Below the pieces are notes generated by a model. That model saw nothing but the letters and a program-made list of their open reading frames with translations. It had not been told where the DNA came from and ran no database searches. DNA of 64,000 nucleotides, taken from positions 1,674,001-1,738,000 of the forward strand of contig JAULSN010000001.1 in assembly GCA_033439765.1 (NCBI GenBank), written 5' to 3'. Position numbers and translations under genes: made by a program. Positions 33,681 to 45,131 of this stretch are shown here, in pieces; within the stretch, counting starts at the first letter, position 1; the number at the start of each line of letters is the position of its first letter. Origin of the DNA: Lasiosphaeria ovina. Lineage: Eukaryota; Ascomycota; Sordariomycetes; Sordariales; Lasiosphaeriaceae.

Positions 33681-36602
33681 GGTGATGTTGTGGGGCGGCG
33701 GAGTTAAAAGAGTGACTGCTGCCCGAAGGTAGTGGATAATTAATTAGGAGAGAGGGGATCACACAAAATCAACGAGTGAAGATGCGACACCGCCGCAAAG
33801 TTGGGAACGCGGACGGTGCTCGTCTTTTTGTATCCATGGAGCCGGCTTGGGTCCCGAGTCTGCAAAGTGTCAGAGTGACGAGACTGAAAGCTCGGATCCT
33901 GCCCCTGACCGGTGGGTGTGGTTGAAGCTTACCGTGCCATCCCCCCATTTCCAGGAACATGCAAGGAACAGACCGACTAATGACAGGCTAAAGCTCCTTC
34001 GTCTGGTCATACGAGCTGGCGATGCGGGGCAGGCCAATGGCGCGGCCCAGCCAGTGACACCCTGTACACCTTCCAAATTTGCCAATTTAAAATTAACGGC
34101 GTGCGCCACACCTTCGCTGCCGTCGGTCGGTGAGCGCCGTTGCATCCGTGCCAAGGGATGGAACCAGGGGGGGGTATCAATTTCGACAAACGGTCCTTCC
34201 GCACCGCACAATTGGTGCCTGCCCGTTGGATCGTGTCTACCTATTAGCAATAAATACGAAGGTAATCGACCATTGCGTGCCATGCCGAACCGGTTCTGTA
34301 AAATTGCAGATGGCCCTCCAAGCGCGTAGAAGCAGACATCATCAGACTTGGACGACCCAGTCGTTCACCGTTGCTGGAATGATGAGGTGCCCGAATACTG
34401 GTATTTAAGGGGCTTTTGGCGGATCCGTCCCCTGCAGGTCATCCCCACGATACGCTAGTCGACGGGGGCTGTCCGCACAGAAGATTGCCATGCACCCCGC
34501 AAAACGGCTGGCCCGCGTCGAACGCGCTGATCGCAACGCCCTGCAGCACGCCCATCGAGCTAAGAGATGTGTCGGCGATGGTGGCGTCAACGTGGGTTCG
34601 GTTTGTATGTGCTCAGGCAAGAGAAATGCAAAATGGGAGGAATTGAAGCTGAGCGACCGACAGAAACTGCAGTCTGTCAGCAGTCTGCACTAGACGTCAT
34701 GTCATGTTCGCACCGGCGATGAGTTTGCCCAAAACGGCGCCTCCTCACTCGCTCGCTCAGCGCTAAGCAGCTGTCCGCTCCAACGTCGCCGTTAGGGGGT
34801 ATCCATTACGCCCCGAATACGCGGTTGTCATCTGTATGCCAGTCTTGGCAGCACGTCCACTCTCTCGGAGTGTTGTGGAGCAAATAGCGCATTAGTTCTC
34901 GTTGGGACAACCGCCCCGTGATTACCCTGGCCTAAAGCGGCCATATTGCCCCATTAATTGGGGGGAGGCTAAGCTGCAAGTAATCCAGCCAAGCGCGCCG
35001 GCAACGTCCCGCTTATTCATATCCAGCATTGAAGTATAAATAAGGTAAGGTAGCCTTAACTCCCCGGCTTATGAAGGCTTCGCGCTTATCTTTGTAACCG
35101 GGCAGTCAGCCAGGGTCATAGCATCGTCGTGTGCTAGTTACACTGGTCTTGTCTGCCGGATGGCAGCCCGAACAAAGCATCGCGAAAGGACCGCCCGTAT
35201 ATATATATGTACATGCAGAGAAGAATTCGATATTCTATTTCGGCCACATCAAGCATTCAACATTCACGACCGGCTTTGAGAGAGGGCAGCTTTCCTGCAT
35301 GCTGCTGTGCCAATGCCTTGCTTTATCATCCGGTTGTCTTACCTCATCTTCACGCCAGTCGAGGCGTTACTTCCTGCTTGGCATAAGCCACTCTCAGGGC
35401 CGCCGCAACCCCTGAAACGCAATTGAGCGCTTGAGTTAGTTTCTCGTTATCTACTCTAATCAACCAATATAGAAACAGCCTACGTCATCAACCAGGCTGA
35501 GGCTACGATAACTCTTATCTCAAATCCTGATAACATTTTAGAACTTCTTGATCAGGAATGATAGCCAAACACACTCCCGGAGATTTCATTAACATTTTCG
35601 AAGAGGCACGGATTGCATTGGTATCAGCCGAATCTTATCCAAGATGGTATAATCATTTTGAATAAATTATGCTTGAGTCTGGAAAATAAGAATATGTTGA
35701 GATCTGAGGCTAATTCATTTTAAAGTCTGAAGGCACAAGAAATAAGAGCAGGTGAGCCAAGTTAACTAATTGGTGCTCAGAACAAAACAACTTCAAAGGC
35801 TTGTACTAAAGATTTCATACCCCATGGTATCGACATCAAGTTATCCCACGGATGGACCATACCTTAAACCCAGAATATTTACCCAACTTCGAACTGCTGT
35901 CTTTTCAATACTCCTCGAACTAAAACTTGGTTTCACCCCAGACACCGTGACACATAAGATTTAGTCAATTGAGACTAGCTGCCTAGGGCGGTGTTGCACA
36001 AGTCTGAAACAGCCGAAGATAAAGTATGATTTAGTTCAAGACAGCCTTCAGCGGCCGTCCCTTGCTGGGATGGCTGTCCGTTGCAATAGTCCCTGCGTTA
36101 CGTACTAAGTATGATTAGTATCTCAGTCTGCCGTCTGATGACTCGGCTAACTACCGCTTGACGCAGCCGGCCGAAGCCCCGATGCTGCAGGTAGAGTACT
36201 AGGCATCAATATGCAGTAGTCACCGAGCAGCTGGATATGCTATGCGGCATGTGGAATGGCCGGAGGCGTTGGCGGCATGCCGGCTCGCGGATCAGCGGGC
36301 TCGCTGGCCACTAGCAGCTGGATCGCCGAGCGTTGCTGCTGGCCTGTGTCACCGCTACGGACATCCGGGGTGCCAATGTCTCACCGAGTCAGCAACACCG
36401 CTCTGCAGCACAAGGCGGTGGATTAATATGCCGCGGGCCCTGTTTGCTTTCGTGTTAAAACCGGCTGGGCCTTCCGTGCAAGGCTCGTTCCCACTAAGCT
36501 GATCCCAGTGTTACGGTCTCAGGAAGCCAGGACTCGTTGTTTGTCAAACACCGCCGTTTGTAGCCGTTGCAGTCTGCCGTTAGCCGTCGACTTCGAGTCA
36601 GC
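33681..36602. other. Long intergenic region, no gene seen
   Basis: 2.9 kb between the starts of the divergent Kre9-type gene and the second MFS gene. The part 35430-36000 is AT-rich. No frame with domain, signal peptide or plausible splicing was found. Confidence 0.45.
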
Positions 36603-38254
36603 ATGCGTCTCCACACCCTCCACGAGCTCGACAGGACAGAAGGGACGGTCCAGCTCCGCAAGCTCACCGACAACGACAGCTCGTCGCTGGTCCTGGTACC
36701 GCGGCCGTCCGAACACGACCCTAACGATCCTCTGCGATGGCGGCGCTGGAAGAAGAACGTCGCCTTCCTCTCCGTCTGCTCGTTCACGTTCCTGACCAAC
36801 TTTGGCATCGGCGGCCTTACGCCGGCCTTCTACATCCTGTCTGTAGAGTTTGACAAGACCGTGTCGGAGACGAGCGACCTGCTGCTGTGGCCCATCCTCG
36901 TGCTCGGCTCCTTCAACTTCTTCTGGGTGCCCGTCGCAAACTACTTCGGCAAGCGACCCGTGTTTGTGGTCGCGTCGGGGCTGCTCTGCGTGTGCTACAT
37001 CTGGGGCGCCCTCGCGGGCTCGTTCAGGTCGCTGCTATGGTCCAACATCGTCGGCGCCTTCGCCGGGGCCTCGACCGAGGCGCTCGGGGCGAGCATCGTC
37101 AACGACCTGTTCTTTCTTCACGAGCGCGGCGCCAAGATGGGCCTGTACATGAATTTCATTTCCGGCGGCAACACTCTCGGCCCGCTCGTCTGCGGCTTCG
37201 TCATCACGGCGCTCAGCTGGCGGTGGCACAAATGGATCTCGCTCATCCTCACCACCATCAACTTTCTTACCGTTGTGTTTCTGGTCCCCGAGACACGCTA
37301 CCGCCGTGATCGGAGCTTGAACGTCGCCGACTTGGGGTCGGACGCGCCGAGCTTGCCGACAGACGACGCGGCAGCCACGGATCCAGAAAAGAGCGTGCGT
37401 TCTGCAGAGCAAGGCGAAGCTCCCGAAGTATCTGATTTAGCCCCTTTGCAACTCCCTAAGAAGTTGTGGGCGCAGGAGCTCAATCCCTGGTCGGGGGTTT
37501 CTACAGACGCAAGCCTGTTCAAGATGTCCCTGCGGCCGCTCCCCATGTTCGCCTACCCGTGCGTTGTGTATGCGTTCCTTGGATATGCGGTCTCGCTTGT
37601 GCTCACGGTGGCTGTCAACATCCTCAACCCGTTTGTGCTGCAGGCGCCGCCGTACAGCTGGTCGCCGATGATCAACGGCCTGATAAACATCCCCGGCTTT
37701 ATCGGCAACGTCGCGGGGAGTCTTGCGGGAGGGCGGCTCGTGGACCGGTTCTGCGACTGGCAGACGCGGCGCCACGGCGGCCTGTTCGAGCCTGAGTACA
37801 GGCTGTATCTCTGCATCCTGCCGCTGCTCATCACCGGCGCGGGATGCGTTCTGTTTGGCTACGGGGTGGAGAGAACGCTCCACTGGACAAGTCTGTTTTT
37901 TGGATACGGCATGATATCGTTTGCCCTGACGGCGGTCCCGACCATCACCATGGCCTATGTCTCGGACTGCGTGCTTCCCTTGAACGAAGATGCCCTCATG
38001 CTGGTCAATGGTGAGTTTGAGCCCGGCTGATGTGATGCTAGTCGCCTTGCTAACCAAGCACAGGCTCAAAGAACATTGTCGCGTTTGGATTTCTCTATGG
38101 CATCGTGCCCTGGGTCGACGAGGTAGGCTATGTTGGCTGCTTTGGCGCCCAAGCTGGCATCTTTGTTGCCGTCATCGCCATTGGAATGGCGATTCTGATC
38201 CCACTGGGAGCGATAATCAGGCATGAGCAGGCGCAGTGGCGCATAATTTTGTGA
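36603..38254 (+). CDS. MFS transporter (DHA1-like)
   Basis: A 12-TM plasma-membrane transporter. Exon 1 is 36603-38010 and exon 2 is 38064-38254 (53-bp intron, phase 1); 532 aa. ATG 36603 (MRLHTLHELDRTEGTVQL) is preferred to an in-frame start 12 codons upstream because it matches the usual fungal N-terminus before the DPNDPLRWRRWKK block. Six TMs are followed by a loop rich in acidic residues (about 225-285) and six more TMs, with NYFGKRPVF at the motif A position. Closest in pattern to the fungal Hol1-like group; substrate not determinable. Confidence 0.9.
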
Positions 38255-38907
38255 GCAACAGGAGTGTGGCACGGGCACTGCTGTTGATTTGTTTTACGCG
38301 TGGTGAATGAGGTGTTCAAATTTAGTCTTGCAGCAGGAGGGAAGCGAACTTTGAAGGCAGAAAATTAAGGAATATTCCTGTAGTTCTAGACCTAGTCCAC
38401 GGCAGTTTGGAAAGGAAACGAAATAAGATAATTTTGGTGACGAATCCTGGAGCCCGAGGTTTGAGAGTAAAACGAAAGTAACTTTGAGATGATTCACCGC
38501 CGCCGTCAAGGTTCGCCGTCAAGGTTGGCTTGGCGTCTTGGTTCTGTGGTGGCTGCAAGGCTAAACCGAGCTGTCGTGCCTATTGGTGCGCTGAGGAGCG
38601 GGGCGACCCAACAGCCAATCACAGCACCCGGCATTGGCGCGACGGCAAGGCTGCAATGGAGGGGCAGCCAGCTCCCGAAATTTCGTGGCCGACCAGCTTG
38701 GAGTCCAACTTACGACGAAAACACTTCCCCGCCCGGCTCGCCATTGAGTCACCGAACAAGCAACGCGAACAGCACCAATTACTCGAACCCGCGACCTGCG
38801 CCGCGAAACCGCTCGCAGCATACTAATCCGGCTCCCTGCAACCGTGCAGAGGATTTGGGTCCAATCGACAAGCTCGACGGGGCACATTCCCCTTCCAACC
38901 CGCAGCC
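38255..38907. other. Spacer and RPC6 promoter
   Basis: 653 bp between two genes on the same strand; no further feature seen. Confidence 0.4.
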
Positions 38908-40290
38908 ATGCCGAGCGACGCCGCGGAGGCGGACGCCAAGATCCAGATCCTCAAAGACGCGCTCTACGACGAGGCACGGCAGCACGGCTCTGCCGACCGG
39001 CTATTCACCCAGAAAGACCTGCTCGACCTCAACGTCATCCCTAGCAACGATGTCGTCCTCCTGCTGCGCGTCGTGCAGTCGCTCACCGACGACAAGCTTT
39101 TCGTCGGCGCAACGAACCATGCTGGCCTAGCCTGGCGATGGAGGAGCCGGGAGGATGCCCAAAAGTAGGTCGCCCAGACTGAGGGAACGGCCAGACAATA
39201 CACAGACACACAGACGCAGACAGCTGACCACGCACAACAAAACAGATACACGTCCCTCCCCAACGACGAGACCATGATGGTGTACTCGATCGTCGACGAG
39301 GCCGGGGCGGACGGCGTGTGGAACCGGCACATCAAGCACCGGCTGGGGATGCACGAGGCGGTGGTCAAGAGCTGCATCAAGTACCTCGAGACCAAGGGGT
39401 ACATTGTAGCGATGAAGAATGTCGAGCACCCCCACAAGAAGATGTACATCCGCGCTAACCTGCGGCCGTCGGACCGCGCCACGGGCGGGCCGTGGTTCAC
39501 CGACGGCGAGCTCGACTCCCCCTTCATCACGGAGCTCGAGACCATTGTGTTTGAGTACATCAAGAACCACAGCGCATACCTGGGCTCGCTGCCGATCCGC
39601 GGGGGCGGTGGCGCGACGGGGGCCGACGGCGCTCTCAAGGCGCCCAGGAAGGGCATCATCCGGGGCGGCGCGGCGGCGAACGGGGACGCGCGGGGCCTGA
39701 AGCGCGCGGCAACCGAGATATCAAACGACGAGCAGCCAGCCGCGGCAACAGGGGCGCCCGCCGCGGCCAGCTCGGAGGCGGCCGAGGCCAAGAACAGCAG
39801 CAGCGCTGCCAGCCGGGCCGCTAGGGGCAAGGTGTTCCTGCCGTTTCCGGCGGGGTACAAGTCGTACCCGATAGTGACCGAGATCGCGCAGTTCATCCAT
39901 AAGACGGGTATCACGAACAACACGACGCTGGGCGAGGCCGACATCCAGCAGCTGGTGGATGTGCTCGTGTACGACGGCCTGGTGGAGGCGGTCAAGGTGG
40001 GCGGGCGCAAGGGATACCGCGTGATGCGGGCCGCCAAGCAGGACACGGCGTCGTTCGAGAAGCGCCAAAAGGAGCGCGAGGAGGGCATCGGGCTCGACAA
40101 GCCGCACACAGGCGTCGCGCTGCCGACCAACGGCGTGACCGAGGCCCCGTGCGGGCGATGTCCCGTGTTCGAGATATGCGAGGAGGGCGGCCCCGTCAGC
40201 CCAAGCAAGTGTGTGTACTTTATGCAGTGGCTGGGGCTTGAAGACAGGGGCGGGCCAGCTGGAGGCGCCCCAGCTATGGTCAGCCTATAG
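38908..40290 (+). CDS. RPC34: RNA polymerase III subunit RPC6 (C34)
   Basis: Part of the RPC3-RPC6-RPC7 subcomplex that contacts TFIIIB at initiation. Exon 1 is 38908-39164 and exon 2 is 39246-40290 (81-bp intron, phase 2); 433 aa. Winged-helix blocks are visible: the N-terminal LFTQKDLLDLNVIPSNDVVL, then VVKSCIKYLETKGYIVAMKN and, after a linker, TLGEADIQQLVDVLVYDGLV. The linker (about residues 230-310) is Ala/Gly-rich and low complexity, which makes the protein longer than the human one. The C-terminus has CGRCPVFEIC followed by a fourth Cys (SKCVYF), the pattern of the [4Fe-4S] cluster known in human RPC39. Confidence 0.95.
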
Positions 40291-40729
40291 GCAGGGTGGT
40301 GTTTGATACGGGTTTTCCTTATTATGATTTCCGTTTAGCAGTTCGATGACAACGAATGATTGCGGCAGGGCATACATACCACGGTGGCAGGGGTATTACA
40401 GCGGCGTATTGGGGAAATGGGTTTAGCTTAGTACGCATCGGGCGTGTCTAGGCCTGGAAAAGTGGTTATATCGATAGACAAAAGCCTAGGCAACTACAGT
40501 CACGTTCAGAGTGCCGGCATTATCACATTTGTTGCAGATGCTTATACGCTCAGGTTATTGCTCCACGGTTGTTGTCGCAGACGAAACAAGTGGATAGTGT
40601 CCAGCGACCAGGACTTTTAGATTCCTCGACCCAGCTGGTTAAAGCTCATCTAGGATATATCATATCGTCACCTTTACTACTGTGACTACCCATCAACCTC
40701 CAACCCCAGACGAGCAAACTGCGAACAGC
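40291..40729. other. Convergent 3' spacer
   Basis: 439 bp between the stops of RPC6 and cyclophilin; no further feature seen. Confidence 0.4.
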
Positions 40730-41661
40730 TTACTCCTCAAGCTTGGTCTCACCAGAACCCACAATGGTAGGCTTGTTGGCGTACTTGATGGCACCGCTGC
40801 CAGTGCCAGTGGCCTCGAGAGACTTGACAACGTGCATCGAGTCCTCGTCAGCAACCTCACCGAAGACGACGTGGCGGCCATCGAGCCAGCTGGTCACAAC
40901 AGTGGTGACGAAGAACTGGGAGCCGTTGCTGAAATCTGTTAGCTGTAGTCTGGCTAACAGACGCTAGGAGACTTACGTGTTTGGGCCGGCGTTGGCCATG
41001 GAAAGGAGACCGGGACGAGTGTGCTTGATGGCAAAGTTCTCATCGGCGAACTTCTCGCCGTAGATGGACTTGCCACCGGTGCCCTGCTGATTGTTAGCTC
41101 CGTCCAAATGCTGCCGACGGGGTTTATGCTCACGTTGCCGCGGGTGAAGTCACCACCCTGAAGCATGAACTCGGGGATGATACGGTGGAAGGCAGAGCCC
41201 TGGTATCCGAAGCCGTTCTGGCCGGTGCACAGCTCGCGGAAATTTCTAGTGGTCTTGGGGACGACGTCATCGTAGAGCTTGAAGTTGATGCGGCCGGTCT
41301 GTTCTGTGGGAGTGTTAGCCAGTTCAAATGGACAACACACTAGAAGGATGCTGGCAAATGCAGATTTTTCCGGGAACCAGTTCTGGGAGCTACAGCGGGG
41401 TTTCCAGTGAAGCTACCAAACAGAACGGCCAACATCTATCGCCGCAAAGCTATTTACGACAGCAGGATCGAGAGGGACGGGTAGAGAAGCATTGAAAGGC
41501 GCCAGAATACTTACGCTTCACCTCCCGGGTGGGGCGACCGCTCTGATCGAGGACCGGGCCCTCCCACTGAACGTCGAAAAACCTGTTTGGGGGTCAGAAG
41601 AGCTGTGGACTAGGGTCTGACGACGACGCCGAAGCGACTGAAGGACTTACACTCCAGACAT
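40730..41661 (-). CDS. CPR1: Cyclophilin A, peptidyl-prolyl cis-trans isomerase
   Basis: Cytosolic prolyl isomerase and cyclosporin A receptor. Five exons: 41661-41651 (only 11 nt, MSG plus two bases), 41582-41515, 41303-41134, 41083-40977 and 40928-40730; introns 68, 211, 50 and 48 bp; 184 aa. Phases all agree. Active-site residues are present: [19 protein letters not shown], then GSQFF, and the Trp of [13 protein letters not shown] that governs cyclosporin binding. No signal peptide or organelle signal, so the cytosolic form. The tiny first exon is placed by GTAAGT directly after ATGTCTGGAGT and by the resulting MSGVFFDVQW start. Confidence 0.95.
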
Positions 41662-43335
41662 ATTGGCGGAGGATGCAGAAAAAGCTCGGGAAGAGATTCT
41701 GATGGTCGATTGCAAAGATGGCGAGCAGGTCGAGGAGAATGGAGTAATCGGAAGATTGTGAAGGAGGGAGGAGGGTCGAGGAAGAGCAAAGCAATGGCGG
41801 GGTAGGAGGGGTCGAAACATTTTCGGTTCTTCAGGAGAGGGGAGTTAGCGCGCAGAAGGAGCCAATGAGCAGTCACGGCATGCGGAAGAGAGGGGGGGAG
41901 GCAAGAAAGTCGAGGTACGTATCACATCACGTGACAGGTGAGGGGTTGTGAACGGAGCCAGACCAGCCACCCCGGTTGCCGAGCACCAGCCATTGTGTCC
42001 CATTCTGGCCTAGCCCGCTGAGGTCCAAACTCAGGAGCGGGCGAGCTTCAAGCTTGATGCGGTGGCAGCAGCCATGGTAGATTTGGCTGACGCCAGTGCC
42101 TCGCAGCTCAACTCTCCGGTCTCACTTATAGCCGTATATCCCGCAGAGCTGAGCTGAATTGCGGGCCGAGAAGGAAGCCGCGCAATTGCCAAGTGGAAGC
42201 CCGCAATCCATCTCGATCCCAACAGCATGGGGAAAGGGGCAGGCAGGAGGTGCAGGACATGCTGGCGGCCGCCAATGGTAGCAGTGGTATCAATTGGCCT
42301 GCAGTTGCCATCTGTGGTCAACCGCCTCCATTGACAGACATCCAACTCGTCTCCACCTGTCACCTCATCGGCCATTGACGGCATCGCGCGAGTCTGACTG
42401 CTGACCCGCGGAGGAGATCGGGTGGCTGACCGGCCAGTTGTTTGGTCGTTTGCCTGCCAGAAACCACAGCAGCCGGCCCTGAGGGCAAACTTTTGCCTCC
42501 GTGCCACGCAGCTGCTCTCTCTCTTTCGCTCTCCGTTTTCGGCTGGACTGGCTGTGTTTGCTGACAGAGGCTGGACTGCAAGACCAGACCAAAGACTGCT
42601 GGCTGATCCTAGCCATCGGCTCTAAAGCTCCAGAGCAGGCTGTGCAGCCGTTTGTGCAGTGGTTGAGGAAACGGAACACAGACAATATTGAGATGAACGC
42701 ACCTGTCCCTGGGGATTAAATACACACAGCAGAATAGTACAGAGGAACGTATTGTACAAGGCGACGAAGTGAAAGTTGATGGCAGAGATCAGTCAAGACT
42801 GGAAATGCCAAATTTTCTTGCTTTCCAGCAGAGCTCGGAGCACAGGCCAAGGGAAGATTACCTGGGTGTCTTGACACCTCAGGCCACAACACTTTCCACG
42901 CACGAGGCGTCGCTAGCTGTACGACAACGTGACCCGTTCATTGGATTGAATTACTATTTCTATAGTATGATATGCGGTATCTGACAACAGGGAATACTAT
43001 TCAGGAAAGGAGGACCATTCCCGGCGCTTCCAACAAAGAACTCTGGCAGGCTCACAGTCTTGTCAGCAAAGCGCTGCACAGGCCAGCTCAGTTCAAATCA
43101 CATGACCTTCAATTTGAGTCTGACCCACTTGCCCCAGGTGTCAGCGCCCAAGCACCCGACCCCGACAGCGGAAATCGCAAGGTGTTTCGAGGCGCCTGTC
43201 CATCCCCTTTGACTTCCGGCCACCGAGCGGACAAGCAGCACCGGAACACTCGCACGATTCTACAGATCCCCATTCCATTTTCGGCAACCCCTGGACACTC
43301 AGCTGCGGGTTTTTTAGCAATCGGCATTTGGCGCA
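41662..43335. other. Divergent promoter region, no gene seen
   Basis: 1.7 kb between the divergent cyclophilin and epsin genes. No supported coding frame. Confidence 0.45.
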
Positions 43336-45131
43336 ATGGATTTCAACAGTCTCAAGGACTCAGTGGCCAACCTGACCCTGTACGACCTCAAGGCTAGCGT
43401 GCGGAAGGTCCAGAATGGTAGGCCCCCACAACTGTCCATTCTGCGACATCGACATTTTGCTAATGTGCTGTGACAGCCGTCATGAACTATACCGAGATGG
43501 AGTCCAAGGTAGCCAACCCCTGCACGGCAGACGAGCAGCGCACTTGACCGCGCACCTGACAGACGGACCACTGACACTGGCGCAGGTGCGCGAGGCCACG
43601 AACAACGAGCCGTGGGGCGCCTCTTCGACCCAGCTGCAGGAGATTGCCAATGGCACTTTTAACTAGTATGTTCCTCTGATTCTGTGCTGCCAGCATGCTC
43701 TCCTGTCACCGTCACCATACCCTGTCACGTCGCTCACCGTCTTGCTCCAGCCAAACGCTCAACGAGATCATGCCCATGATTTACCGTCGGTTCACGGAAA
43801 AGTCGGCCGAGGAGTGGCGCCAAATTTACAAGGCTCTGCAGCTGCTCGAATACCTGATCAAGCACGGCTCCGAACGCGTCATTGACGACGCCCGGTCCCA
43901 CCTGACGTTGCTGAAGATGCTTCGCCAGTTCCACTTCATTGATGCGAACGGGAAGGACCAGGGCGTCAATGTCAGGCACCGCGCCAAGGAACTCGCCGAG
44001 CTCCTCAACGATGTGGAGCGCATCCGAGCCGAACGGAAGAAGGCGCGGGCCAACAAGCAAAAGTTCACGGGCCACGCCGGCGGCTCTGCCAGCAGCACTG
44101 GCCGCTACGGCGGCTTCGGGAGCGACACTGCCGGATACGGCGGCGGTGGCAGCGGCGGCGGCAACTCGAGCTACGGCGGTTATGCGAGTGAGGTGTATGG
44201 GGACGGCGGGGGCTTTGGCGGCCAGGCCAGCGATTTCCGCGACACGCAGTCCCGAGGAGACAGGTTTGAAGAATACGACGAGTTTGACGAGGGAGATCGG
44301 CCCGCCGCTGCGTCGAGTGCTACCAGAGTTGCGCGTGCCACAACGGAGAGAGCTGCTGCTAAGACACCAGTCGAGCCGCCCAAGAAGAAGGAACCCGAGG
44401 TTGATTTGTTCGACTTTGACGAGCCGGGCGCGGCGTCAATCTCGGCTGCTCCCCTCGCTGCGCCAGCGAACTCTGGATTCGGGGCCATCTCGGCGGCTGC
44501 TAATGACGACGACGAGTTTGACGATTTCCAGTCGGCGGCCCCTCCAGCCCCGGCAGCTGCGCCTCTACCCTCATTCGGCGGCGCACTTCCACCACCGCTC
44601 GCACCAGTGAGCGCCACGCAGTTTGCGGCTCCCAAGCCGGTGTCTGCGCCGCAGCAAGCCAACCTCAGCGGCATGGTCGCGCTCTCTTCAATCTCCCCGC
44701 CGCCCAGCTCGACGGCCAGCCCGGCAAACTTCTCGGCATTTGCCACGCCGCTGACGGCTACATCCATTGCGACACCGGCCGCTAAGCCTACATCCTATCA
44801 ACCGGCTAAGCCCAACTACTTTTCATCGGTGCCACTACCAGCCACCCAGCAAGTCGGGCTTTCGTCCGGGCTCGGAGCACCCAAGCCTGCTGGACCCGCG
44901 GCGCCGAAGCCGGCTGCTGGTGGCGACGCCTTTGGCGCTCTATGGTCGCAAGCGAGCGTGGGCATCAAGAAGAGCGCGCCAGTCGGCGCCGGTCCTGCCC
45001 TAGGCCAGCTGGCCAAGGAGAAGAGCACTGCTGGGATCTGGGGCGCCGCGCCTGCGCCCACGCCTGCCCAGCCGAAGCCCTACGGAAGCTCTACGAGTGC
45101 GAGCAACGACCTGAACGATCTGCTTGGTTAG
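43336..45131 (+). CDS. ENTH-domain epsin (Ent3-like clathrin adaptor)
   Basis: Phosphoinositide-binding clathrin adaptor for Golgi/endosome trafficking. Four exons: 43336-43417, 43477-43508, 43586-43665 and 43751-45131 (introns 59, 77, 85 bp); 524 aa. The ENTH domain spans about residues 1-150: VMNYTEMESKVREATNNEPW, then IMPMIYRRFTEKSAEEWRQI and YLIKHGSERVIDDARSHLTL. The rest is disordered: a Gly/Tyr-rich patch, a clathrin-box-like LFDFD after KKKEPEVD, an acidic DDEFDDFQSA that fits a gamma-ear/GGA-binding motif, and an Ala/Pro-rich tail ending NDLNDLLG. The LFDFD, DFQSA and DLLG set suggests the Ent3 side of the family over Ent1/2, since no UIM or NPF is evident. Confidence 0.92.
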
